Positions 26,454-32,975 of a DNA stretch of 32,975 nucleotides are shown piece after piece. The translations under genes were made by a program, and so were the position numbers. This DNA is from Novosphingobium sp. (GTDB lineage Bacteria > Pseudomonadota > Alphaproteobacteria > Sphingomonadales > Sphingomonadaceae). Position 1 is the first letter of the stretch. The number at the start of each line of letters is the position of its first letter. The notes beneath the pieces were generated by a model that was not told the origin of the DNA, did not search any database, and saw only the letters and a list, made by a program, of their open reading frames with translations. The stretch is taken from assembly GCA_028697875.1 (NCBI GenBank), contig JAQVEQ010000003.1, forward strand, positions 1 to 32,975. Direction: 5' to 3'.

Positions 26454-27323
26454 TCAACGGCCGGCCCCCAGGCTGGCTTCCGCGCTCACGGCCAGTTCGA
26501 CCACTTCCGATGTGATCTGTTCCTGGCGCAGGCGCCGGACAAGGGCGGTCAATTCGTCCAGGCGGTGGTCGATATTGTTGCGCGCGGCCAGCATGGCGTA
26601 CATGCGCGCTTCGTTTTCCGCCGCATAGGAAAGCATGATCGCTTCGCAGATTTCCGCGAAGACATATTCCTGCGCCAGCGCTTCCAGCAAGGCCTGTGGC
26701 GGCAGATTGAGCAGGGGGGGCTCGGCCGGTGCGGCAGCCGGGAAGCGGAGGAAATCGAACGGGATCAGCGGCCGGTTGACGACAGCCCGTTCGGATTGCC
26801 TATGCCCGGCATGGACAAGCGTTACCCGGTTGATCTCCTCGCGTTCGAGCCGCCGGTACAATTCCTCGACCAGCCTGTTCGCCTGCGTCATGACTTCGTC
26901 GGCATGCGCGGCCATCGGCATGGTCCCGTTCACTTCGAGGCCGCGTTCCTTCGTTTCCACCACGCCGCGATTGCCGATCACGAACAGTTCGCAGGCCGCC
27001 GCCTGCGTGGCGGGCAGTGCCTCGACCGCGTCGAGTATCTGTCCGTTGAACCCGCCCACGAAGCCCTGTTCGCTGCATATGGCAATGACCAGATGCACGC
27101 CGCCCGAAGGGGAACCCGACGCCGAAGCACCATTCTGCGGCAGCAGGACGAGAGCTTCGCCGATCGCTTCGGCAACGGTCTGTTCGTAGCTGAGAATGCC
27201 TTCCAGCCTTTCCTGCGCTTCCTTCAGCCGGACTGCGGCCATGCCCCGGATCGCCGAAACGACGGAGGAAAACTGGCCGATGCCCTCCAGCCGGTGCACG
27301 ACGTCGCCAAGCTGGTCAGCCAC
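26454..27323 (-). CDS. atpG: N-type ATPase gamma subunit
   Basis: This 289-residue central-stalk subunit is the rotating shaft that links the c-ring to the alpha/beta head. The N-terminal helix carries SAIRGMAAVRL. The C-terminal helix carries SEYAAENEARMYAML-like sequence (seen as SYAAENEARMYAM), then LTALVRRLRQEQITSEVVELA, matching the RQAxITxE pattern of gamma subunits. The middle keeps the Rossmann-like core (EQGFVGGFNGQI). The start is a GTG at 27323, overlapping the atpA stop by eight bases. It is the last gene of the operon, as expected for N-type ATPases, and ends beside a hairpin shared with the convergent receptor gene. Divergent sequence compared with housekeeping gamma supports the N-type assignment. 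Confidence 0.93.
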   Translation of the reverse strand: MADQLGDVVHRLEGIGQFSSVVSAIRGMAAVRLKEAQERLEGILSYEQTVAEAIGEALVLLPQNGASASGSPSGGVHLVIAICSEQGFVGGFNGQILDAVEALPATQAAACELFVIGNRGVVETKERGLEVNGTMPMAAHADEVMTQANRLVEELYRRLEREEINRVTLVHAGHRQSERAVVNRPLIPFDFLRFPAAAPAEPPLLNLPPQALLEALAQEYVFAEICEAIMLSYAAENEARMYAMLAARNNIDHRLDELTALVRRLRQEQITSEVVELAVSAEASLGAGR

Positions 27324-28845
27324 CGCCTGCCCCCTGGGCTTCGTGCCCGGCGAGCGCGGCAAGGGCGCGAACCGTTTCGACGAGCCGGGCACGCGACGTC
27401 TCGTCCGCCTTGCCCGAAGCCGTGACCGTGGAAACGAGGTCCGGGACCGAGGAATCGAGCCAATGGGCAATGCGGGTGCGGATCTTGCCGACAGTCTCGG
27501 CGGGGTATTCGTCGAACACGCCGGCCTCCAGCGCGGCGAGCAGCGCCACCTGGTCGATCATGCGCAAGCCTTCGAAACGCGGTTGGCGGAGCAAGGCCCG
27601 GATGCGTTCGCCGCGCCGGATCTGCCCGGCCACCCGCTTGTCGGAAATGCCGCCGAAGCGAGTGAAGATCTCCAGTTCGAGGAATTGCGCGTATTCGAGC
27701 CGGATCTTTCCCGAAACGTCGCGCAGCGCGGTTTTCTGCGTCTTGCCGCCCACCCGGCTGACACTTAGCCCGACATCGACGGGCGGGCGCTGGTTGGCCG
27801 CGAAAAGGCGGGAATCGAGCACGATCTGGCCGTCCGTGATCGAAATCAGGTTGGTCGGGATATAGGCCGAAAGGTTCCCCGCATCGGTTTCGACGATCGG
27901 CAGTGCGGACAGCGATCCGCCGCCCAGTTCCGGCGACAGGTGGGCGGCGCGTTCCAGCAGGTGGGCGTGCTGGTAGAAGATGTCCCCCGGATAGGCTTCG
28001 CGGCCCGGCGGCGAGCGGGTCAGGAGGGACAGCTCGCGGTGGGTCGCGGCGTGTTTCGAAAGGTCGTCGATCACGACGAGCGCATGGCCGCCCCGGTCGC
28101 GGAAATATTCGGCCATGGTGATGCCTGCCGCCGGCGCGATCCATTGCAGGCCGGGCGGTGTGGCGGCCGATGCCACGACGAAGATCGTGCGTTCCGGGGC
28201 GCCGTGCCTGCGCACGGCTTCGACGACCCGCTCGATCGCCGCCACCCGCTGGCCGACCGCGATGTAGACGCAGATCACGTCCGAATGCTTCTGCGCGATC
28301 ATCGCCTCGACCGCGAGGGCGGTCTTGCCGGTGGCACGGTCGCCGATAATCAGTTCGCGCTGCCCGCGTCCCAGCGCGAACAGCGCATCGACGACGAGCA
28401 GGCCGGTTTCGACCGGGTCGCGCACGAGGTCGCGGTCGATGATGGAAGGGGCATCGCGTTCGGTGGGGTCGAAGCGTTCGGCCGCGATCGGCTCTCCGCC
28501 GTCGAGCGGGCGGCCCAGCGGATCTACCACCCGTCCGAGCAATCCGGGTCCGACCGGCACGCGCAGCACTTCGCCGGTGCCCGAAACCCGCGTGCCTGCC
28601 TCGACTCCTTCGGCGCTGTCGAGCAGGACGGTGCCGATCGCATCCGCGTCGAGCGTCATCGCCAGCCCGGTCTGACCCGTTTCGAACCGCAGCAGCTCCC
28701 CGAGCCTGGTGTCGGGCAGGCCGGAAACCATGGCGATGCCGTCAGCCATATGGATGACCCGGCCGGTCGTTTCCGCAGTGGGAGCAAGCGCCAGCTGCGC
28801 CAGCTTCCGGCGGCTGTGCTCGATCCAGTCTTCGGCCTCAGCCAT
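27316..28845 (-). CDS. atpA: N-type ATPase alpha subunit
   Basis: This 509-residue non-catalytic nucleotide-binding subunit of the F1-like head has a P-loop GDRATGKT (168-175), where housekeeping alpha subunits usually read GDRQTGKT. The VIDDLSKHA Walker B region and the SVSRVGG segment, which gives the arginine finger to the catalytic site, are kept. The C-terminal helical domain is complete. The ATG at 28845 is preferred because AGGA lies six bases upstream; an ATG at 28851 directly abuts that AGGA. The gene overlaps atpF by eight bases and atpG by eight bases. Alpha subunits pair with AtpD into the hexamer that hydrolyses or makes ATP. Confidence 0.95.
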   Translation of the reverse strand: MAEAEDWIEHSRRKLAQLALAPTAETTGRVIHMADGIAMVSGLPDTRLGELLRFETGQTGLAMTLDADAIGTVLLDSAEGVEAGTRVSGTGEVLRVPVGPGLLGRVVDPLGRPLDGGEPIAAERFDPTERDAPSIIDRDLVRDPVETGLLVVDALFALGRGQRELIIGDRATGKTALAVEAMIAQKHSDVICVYIAVGQRVAAIERVVEAVRRHGAPERTIFVVASAATPPGLQWIAPAAGITMAEYFRDRGGHALVVIDDLSKHAATHRELSLLTRSPPGREAYPGDIFYQHAHLLERAAHLSPELGGGSLSALPIVETDAGNLSAYIPTNLISITDGQIVLDSRLFAANQRPPVDVGLSVSRVGGKTQKTALRDVSGKIRLEYAQFLELEIFTRFGGISDKRVAGQIRRGERIRALLRQPRFEGLRMIDQVALLAALEAGVFDEYPAETVGKIRTRIAHWLDSSVPDLVSTVTASGKADETSRARLVETVRALAALAGHEAQGAGGG

Positions 28846-29587
28846 TGCCATTCCTGTCGCGAGTCAGCGTCGCGGCGATGCGGTCGAGATCGTTGCGGAA
28901 GCTGTTGTGCACGGCCGCGTGCCGGGTTTCGATTTCCAGCCCCGCGATCAGCCCGGGATCGACTGTCACGGCCAGCGTGGCGTCGCGGCCGAGCGCCTTG
29001 GAAAGCGCGGTGCGGATGGCGCCTTCCTCTTCCGCGGAAAGTGCGCGCGGGGCCTTGAGCGCGATTGCTTCCCCGTCCGCACCGAATTCGCCGCGGGTAT
29101 TCTCCGGCAGTTGGCGCAAGCCGTCGGCCAGGCCGTCGATGAAGCCGGCGATGCGCGCATCCTGTGGCAGGCGTTCGAACAGGCGGGCGGCGATGTCGAC
29201 GGCAAGGCGGCTTGCCCAGTCGCCGGCACGCGCGGCTTCGTCCGCGCGGATCCGTTCCGCTTCCTTGTGCGCCATGTCGCGCAAGCGGCCTGCTTCGGCG
29301 CGTGCTGCCGCCAGGAGGGTTTCCTTTTCCTTGTCCGCTTCGCGGGTTGCCGCCGCGATCATGCCGCTGCGCGCGGCCGCTGCTTCGTCGGCGGCCAGCT
29401 TGGCTTCCTGCCCGGCGGCTTCGGCCTTGTCTTTCGCGGCCCTGGCCTCTTCGAGGATGCGGTCGGCCGCCGCCTGGCGTTCGGCAACGATGCGCGCGAT
29501 GGGGCGAAAGAGGAAACGGCTCAGGATCCAGACGAGGACCAGCAGGTTGATCGCCTGCAGCCCCAGGGTCCACCAATCGATCCGCAT
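28838..29587 (-). CDS. atpF: N-type ATPase b subunit with delta-like C-terminus
   Basis: This 249-residue stator subunit is much longer than the roughly 160 residues usual for bacterial b. It has one N-terminal membrane helix (about 6-27, followed by FLFRPIARIVAERQ), a long Ala/Glu/Lys/Arg-rich coiled coil (30-135), and then a folded C-terminal part. Residues 209-237 (VDPGLIAGLEIE and SFRNDLDRI) resemble the end of the delta subunit (OSCP), which normally caps the head. No separate delta gene is present in the operon, so this protein probably supplies both stalk and cap functions. It starts 15 bp after atpE, the only real gap in the operon, and overlaps atpA. Confidence 0.92.
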   Translation of the reverse strand: MRIDWWTLGLQAINLLVLVWILSRFLFRPIARIVAERQAAADRILEEARAAKDKAEAAGQEAKLAADEAAAARSGMIAAATREADKEKETLLAAARAEAGRLRDMAHKEAERIRADEAARAGDWASRLAVDIAARLFERLPQDARIAGFIDGLADGLRQLPENTRGEFGADGEAIALKAPRALSAEEEGAIRTALSKALGRDATLAVTVDPGLIAGLEIETRHAAVHNSFRNDLDRIAATLTRDRNGNG

Positions 29588-29602
29588 CGTGCCGCCGCCG
29601 CC

Positions 29603-29845
29603 TTAGCCGACGAAGGGGTTGGCGAAGAGCAGCAGCAGCGACACGACGAGGCAGTAGATCGCCATCGTCTCGATCATCGCCAGGCCGACGAACAGCGTGC
29701 GCGACAGCGTGCCGGCCGCTTCGGGCTGGCGGGCGATGGCGTCCATGGCGGCGGCCACGGCCCTGCCTTCCGCCAGCGCCGGGCCGATGGCGCCGAAGCA
29801 CACGGTCAGCGCGGCGAATATGATGCTGATTTGCTCGGTCGTCAT
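29603..29845 (-). CDS. atpE: N-type ATPase c subunit (ion-carrying rotor)
   Basis: This 80-residue hairpin of two membrane helices is joined by a polar loop with the conserved ARQPE. Helix 1 holds GPALAEG with Glu26; helix 2 holds LAMIETMAIY with Glu59 as the main carboxylate. Compared with the sodium c subunit of Ilyobacter, Gln32 is Glu26, Glu65 is Glu59, Ser66 is Thr60 and Tyr70 is Tyr64. Thr67 is replaced by Met61. The set suits Na+ binding or a proton site with two carboxylates. The ATG overlaps the atpB stop as ATGA and has AAGGGAA upstream, a strong ribosome site that fits the need for many copies per ring. Confidence 0.95.
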   Translation of the reverse strand: MTTEQISIIFAALTVCFGAIGPALAEGRAVAAAMDAIARQPEAAGTLSRTLFVGLAMIETMAIYCLVVSLLLLFANPFVG

Positions 29846-30546
29846 GTCGGTTCCCTTTCCGGACGCGCCTTGGGAGGAGTGCTTTCTTCGCCGTTTACCG
29901 CCGCGCCGATGAAGACACAGGAAAGAATGGCGAAGATGTATGCTTGTACCGCGCCCGTGAGCAAGTCGAGCGCCATCAGCGGTATTGGCACCAGCAGCCC
30001 CGCGAGCGAGAGGACGATGCCGATGACGAACACGCCGCTCATGATATTGCCGAACAGGCGCACGATCATGGAAAAGGCGCGGGTGATCTGTTCGATCAGG
30101 TTGAGCGGGATCATTGCCCAGCTGGGCTGCGCGAACGTGGCGAAATAGCCGCGCAGCCCTTGCGCGCGGATGCCGAACCAGACGGTGGCGGCAAGCACGA
30201 CCAGCGCCAGCGCCGCATCGGTTTCGAGCGCGGCGGTCGGCGGTTCGTTGCCCGGCACCAGGGATGACCAGTTGGCGACGAGGATGAACAGGAACACCGT
30301 GCCCACCAGGGCGCGATAGGGCGCCGGATCGCGCTGGACGACTTCCGACACCTGATGGTCGATCGCTTCGACGACCAGTTCGGCGGCCGATTGCAACTTG
30401 CCCGGTTCGCGCGACAGCCGGCCGCGCAAGTAGAAGGCGAACAGGGCGAGCAGGACCATGATCGCCCAGGTCGTCACCACCGGGCGGGTAACCGGGACGG
30501 GGCCCAGCATGAACAGCGGTTCGAGGACAAGCGGCGATCCGGTCAT
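29842..30546 (-). CDS. atpB: N-type ATPase a subunit
   Basis: This is a 234-residue membrane stator with five to six helices. The essential arginine that faces the c-ring is Arg163 in SMIVRLFGNIMSG, the hallmark of a subunits. Residues around EQITRAFSM and the final helices (LLTGAVQAYIFAILSCVFIG) form the half-channels for ions. It is slightly shorter than the housekeeping a subunit of alphaproteobacteria. The ATG overlaps the atpR stop and the gene stop overlaps the atpE start, both as ATGA. Confidence 0.95.
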   Translation of the reverse strand: MTGSPLVLEPLFMLGPVPVTRPVVTTWAIMVLLALFAFYLRGRLSREPGKLQSAAELVVEAIDHQVSEVVQRDPAPYRALVGTVFLFILVANWSSLVPGNEPPTAALETDAALALVVLAATVWFGIRAQGLRGYFATFAQPSWAMIPLNLIEQITRAFSMIVRLFGNIMSGVFVIGIVLSLAGLLVPIPLMALDLLTGAVQAYIFAILSCVFIGAAVNGEESTPPKARPEREPT

Positions 30547-30830
30547 GGCAGCTCCTTGCGCACGCCGCGCATCACCAGCCAGCGTCCGGCCAGAAGGCCC
30601 AGCGAACAGGCCAGCAGGGCTTCCGCGCCGAAATGCACCGCTCCGGCCAGTACGGCAACGACAACGGCGATCCGGCCGGCGTGGAGCAGCCCGGCCAGCA
30701 GGGGGCGCCCCTCGGCATAGAGCGCGACATTGCGCCGCAGCGAGGCGAAGAAGGCGAGGCCGAGCACCAGCCCGGTTCCGAGCCAGAGCGCCAGTTGCGC
30801 CAGCAGTCCGGGCGAGGGCAAAACGGTCAT
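30543..30830 (-). CDS. atpR: N-type ATPase subunit AtpR
   Basis: This 95-residue protein has three probable membrane helices (about 9-30, 42-63 and 66-85) and an Arg-rich loop (LRRNVALYAEGRP). Such a gene between atpQ and atpB occurs only in N-type ATPase operons and is called atpR; a role in c-ring assembly or as a membrane accessory has been suggested. Assignment rests mainly on position and membrane pattern. The ATG overlaps the atpQ stop by four bases, and its stop overlaps atpB. Confidence 0.88.
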   Translation of the reverse strand: MTVLPSPGLLAQLALWLGTGLVLGLAFFASLRRNVALYAEGRPLLAGLLHAGRIAVVVAVLAGAVHFGAEALLACSLGLLAGRWLVMRGVRKELP

Positions 30831-31111
30831 AGGCGGTGGTGCATCCATCTCCACGAAAACCAGAAACCCAACGCCGCCCCGAGCATCAGCAAGGGCGCCG
30901 AAAAGAAGATGCCCGTGCCGAACGTGCGGTCGAGCCAGCGGCCGGCGAACACGCCCAGCAGCGTGGGCAGGATCATCGTCCAGCCCAGCACTCCGATCTG
31001 GCCGAGCCGCGTGCCCAGCGAGGGTTCGGGATCGGATCGTCCTTCGTCGGCGCGCTGCGACGCCTCCCGTGCGGCTTCGGCCATGCGGTCGCGGGGTTCG
31101 TTCGCGGTCAT
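30827..31111 (-). CDS. atpQ: N-type ATPase subunit AtpQ
   Basis: This 94-residue protein has a polar N-terminus of about 35 residues and two membrane helices (about 37-58 and 67-88). The GVFAGRWLDRTFGTG and GFWFSWRWM pattern belongs to the AtpZ/AtpI-like ATPase accessory group. In N-type operons the gene at this position is atpQ. It is thought to help assemble the membrane sector or handle divalent cations; neither is proven here. The ATG overlaps the atpC stop (ATGA). Confidence 0.88.
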   Translation of the reverse strand: MTANEPRDRMAEAAREASQRADEGRSDPEPSLGTRLGQIGVLGWTMILPTLLGVFAGRWLDRTFGTGIFFSAPLLMLGAALGFWFSWRWMHHRL

Positions 31112-31560
31112 GCAAGGCCTCCGTCACGGGCGGCGGGAAAGCCTTCGACGTGCTTTTCGGGCATGATGTGCGACAGGAGCTGGCGCAGGGCGTAGGTGTG
31201 GAACTGGGCCTGTTCGACCCGGGCGCAGCGGTCCGCCTCGCTTTCCTCCACCCTGGTGGAGTGAACGGCGGCTTCGAGTTCCGTCAGGTCGTCGCTCAAC
31301 ACGGCTTCGCGGGCGGCAATGGCGACCCGGTTGCCGCCCGAAACCCTGAGTACGCCGGCACGCACCGCGCAGTGCCGCCAGGTTTCGCCATCCGTGCGCC
31401 AGTGCACGACCGAAGCCGGCAGGACGGTCAGCAGGTCGGCATGGCCAGGCTGGACGCCGAACCCGCCGCTCGCATCCGCGGCCCGCAGCGAACGGACCGT
31501 GTCGCAGGCGATCACCAGCTTTGCCGGCGTGGCGATGGTCAGGCGTAGCGGCGCGCTCAC
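31108..31560 (-). CDS. atpC: N-type ATPase epsilon subunit
   Basis: This 150-residue subunit has an N-terminal beta-sandwich (MSAPLRLTIATPAKLVI, GGFGVQPGHADLLTVLPASVV, VRAGVLRVSGGNRVAIAARE), which joins the gamma shaft to the c-ring. A helical C-terminal part of about 45 residues follows; in F-type enzymes this part can inhibit ATP hydrolysis. The PGHAD segment matches the conserved PxHA motif of epsilon subunits. The start is a GTG at 31560 overlapping the atpD stop by four bases (GTGA); frames further upstream are shadow sequence. Confidence 0.9.
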   Translation of the reverse strand: MSAPLRLTIATPAKLVIACDTVRSLRAADASGGFGVQPGHADLLTVLPASVVHWRTDGETWRHCAVRAGVLRVSGGNRVAIAAREAVLSDDLTELEAAVHSTRVEESEADRCARVEQAQFHTYALRQLLSHIMPEKHVEGFPAARDGGLA

Positions 31561-32975
31561 GATGCGGCCTCCTTGGCGCGGGCTTCTTCGATGGTGCCGA
31601 CCATGTAGAGCGAGCGTTCCTGCCACGTGTCGCATTCGCCATCGAGGATGGCGCGGCAACCGGCGATGGTATCGGCCAGCGCGACCGAGCGCCCTTCCGT
31701 CCCGGTGAAGGCCTGGGTGACAGTGAACGGCTGGGTCAGGAACGATTGCAGCCGCCGCGCCCGGGTGACGTTGCGCCGGTCCTCCGCCCCGAGTTCCTCT
31801 ACGCCGAGCAGCGCGATCACGTCCTGCAATTCGCGATAGCGCTCGATGGCGCTGCGCACCGCGACTGCCACTTCGGTGTGCTCCTTGCCCACGACCAGCG
31901 GGTCGAGCAGCACCGAGGAGGAGGCGATGGGGTCGATTGCGGGATACATGCCTTCCGCCGCCATCGTGCGCGAGAGCACGACGATCGAGTCGGCATGGGC
32001 GGCGATGGTGGTGACGGCCGGATCGGTGAAGTCGTCCGCCGGGACATAGACCGCCTGGACGGAGGTTACTGCCGCATCGCCGACCGAGGCGATCCGTTCC
32101 TGCAAGGCGGCGACTTCGCTGGCCAGCGTCGGCTGGTAGCCCACGCGCGAGGGCAGGCGGCCGAGCAGGCCGGAAATCTCCGCGCCCGCCTGGACGAAGC
32201 GGAAGACGTTATCCATCAGCAGCAGGACGTTGCGGTGCTGTTCGTCGCGGAAATATTCGGCAATGGTCAGGGCCGTCATCGGCACTCGCCAGCGCGCGCC
32301 GGGCGGTTCGTTCATCTGGCCGTAGACCAGGACGGTCCGGTCGATCACGCCGGAATTACGCATGTCGAGCAGCAGTTCGTGCCCTTCGCGCGAGCGTTCG
32401 CCGACCCCGGCGAAGATCGAGATCCCCTGATAGCCGGAAACCATGGCGTGGATGAGTTCCATCACCAGCACGGTCTTGCCCACGCCCGCCCCGCCGAACA
32501 TGGCCGCCTTGCCGCCCCGGGCCAGCGGGGTAAGCAAGTCGATCGCCTTGATGCCCGTCATGAACAGGTCGGTCGCGCCTTCCTGGGCGGCAAAGGGCAG
32601 GGCCGGGCGATGGATCGGCCAATAGGGCGTGTCCTGCGGCAAGGGATCGCCCGCGTCGGCAATCTTGCCGGTGACGCCGAGCAGGCGTCCGAGAACGCCG
32701 TCCCCGACCGGGACTGTGATCGGCCCGCCCGTGCGCACGACCCGGCTGCCCCGCCGCAGTCCGGAAGTCGGCTCGATCGCAATGGCGCGGACTGTCGTCG
32801 CGTCGACATGGGCCTGGACTTCGGCGGTAATGGTCCGCTCTGCGTCGAGCACGACGGACAGGGCCTCTTCGATTTCGGGCAGGGCACCGCCGGGAAATTC
32901 CGCGTCGATCACCGCGCCTCGGACCGCAACGATCCGTCCGGGCGAAGCATCGTCCCGGGAGAGAGATCGGAAGAG
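31557..32975 (-). CDS. atpD: N-type ATPase beta subunit, 5'-truncated at window edge
   Basis: This is the catalytic subunit of the head and the first gene of the operon. The frame stays open to the end of the window with no ATG, and reads SPGRIVAVRGAVIDAEF, the conserved first beta-strand of beta subunits; a GTG at 32912 lies inside this strand and is not the start. The P-loop is GGAGVGKT, the catalytic glutamate is in GVGERSREG, Walker B is LLLMDNVFRF, and the ALQERI and ADDFTDPA segments are intact. Only a few N-terminal residues are missing. The last 12 bases (32964-32975) match sequencing adapter, so the first four codons seen are probably not genomic. The stop overlaps atpC. Confidence 0.96.
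   Translation of the reverse strand, partial: LFRSLSRDDASPGRIVAVRGAVIDAEFPGGALPEIEEALSVVLDAERTITAEVQAHVDATTVRAIAIEPTSGLRRGSRVVRTGGPITVPVGDGVLGRLLGVTGKIADAGDPLPQDTPYWPIHRPALPFAAQEGATDLFMTGIKAIDLLTPLARGGKAAMFGGAGVGKTVLVMELIHAMVSGYQGISIFAGVGERSREGHELLLDMRNSGVIDRTVLVYGQMNEPPGARWRVPMTALTIAEYFRDEQHRNVLLLMDNVFRFVQAGAEISGLLGRLPSRVGYQPTLASEVAALQERIASVGDAAVTSVQAVYVPADDFTDPAVTTIAAHADSIVVLSRTMAAEGMYPAIDPIASSSVLLDPLVVGKEHTEVAVAVRSAIERYRELQDVIALLGVEELGAEDRRNVTRARRLQSFLTQPFTVTQAFTGTEGRSVALADTIAGCRAILDGECDTWQERSLYMVGTIEEARAKEAAS
32964..32975 (+). other. probable Illumina adapter remnant at contig end
   Basis: The final 12 bases, AGATCGGAAGAG, are identical to the start of the standard Illumina TruSeq adapter. 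Being exactly terminal, they are more likely untrimmed adapter than genome sequence. Confidence 0.8.

Overview
The window looks like a draft-assembly contig from a GC-rich alphaproteobacterium. It is probably a sphingomonad (Sphingomonas/Novosphingobium/Sphingobium type). The basis is gene content and style: Baeyer-Villiger monooxygenase, amidohydrolase, TauD-like and PhyH-like oxygenases, a TonB-dependent receptor, a NodT-type efflux lipoprotein and short tightly packed operons. The taxon is inferred, not proven. Both ends cut through genes, and the last 12 bases (32964-32975) match the start of the common Illumina adapter, so the right end is probably an assembly end.

Layout. (1) 1-4822, catabolic block: a 5'-truncated Baeyer-Villiger monooxygenase, an amidohydrolase and an IclR regulator on +, facing a PhyH-like Fe(II) oxygenase on -. 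(2) 4823-5978: remains of a sigma-54 response regulator on -, then a small lipoprotein gene on +. (3) 6003-10712 (-): an efflux operon of NodT-type outer-membrane factor, MacA-like adaptor, MacB-type ATPase and MacB-type permease, with every gene overlapping the next. Three 10-bp tandem repeats lie in its promoter region. (4) 10813-14245: an AraC regulator divergent from an MFS transporter, then a convergent DUF1214-like protein. (5) 14782-21900 (+): cyclic-di-GMP and phosphorelay block with PAS-GGDEF-EAL-PilZ, REC-GGDEF-EAL, a membrane histidine kinase and a single-domain response regulator. The intergenic DNA here is strikingly AT-rich. (6) 22099-26375: a TauD/TfdA-like dioxygenase, a TetR regulator with a clear promoter and palindromic operator, and a TonB-dependent receptor. 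(7) 26454-32975 (-): a nine-gene rotary ATPase operon in the order atpD-C-Q-R-B-E-F-A-G, with no atpH (delta).

The most notable system is the last. The gene order, the extra small membrane subunits AtpQ and AtpR, the missing delta gene and a long b subunit with a delta-like tail identify it as an N-type ATPase. This is a laterally spread second ATPase known from scattered bacteria and a few archaea. Its c subunit has a carboxylate in each transmembrane helix plus Thr and Tyr at sodium-ligand positions, so it is an ion pump coupled to Na+ or H+. The second notable region is the c-di-GMP block. A kinase is translationally coupled to one receiver and lies 10 bp after a diguanylate cyclase/phosphodiesterase that carries its own receiver, which suggests one sensor feeding two outputs.

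No tRNA, rRNA, CRISPR array, insertion sequence or phage gene was recognised.
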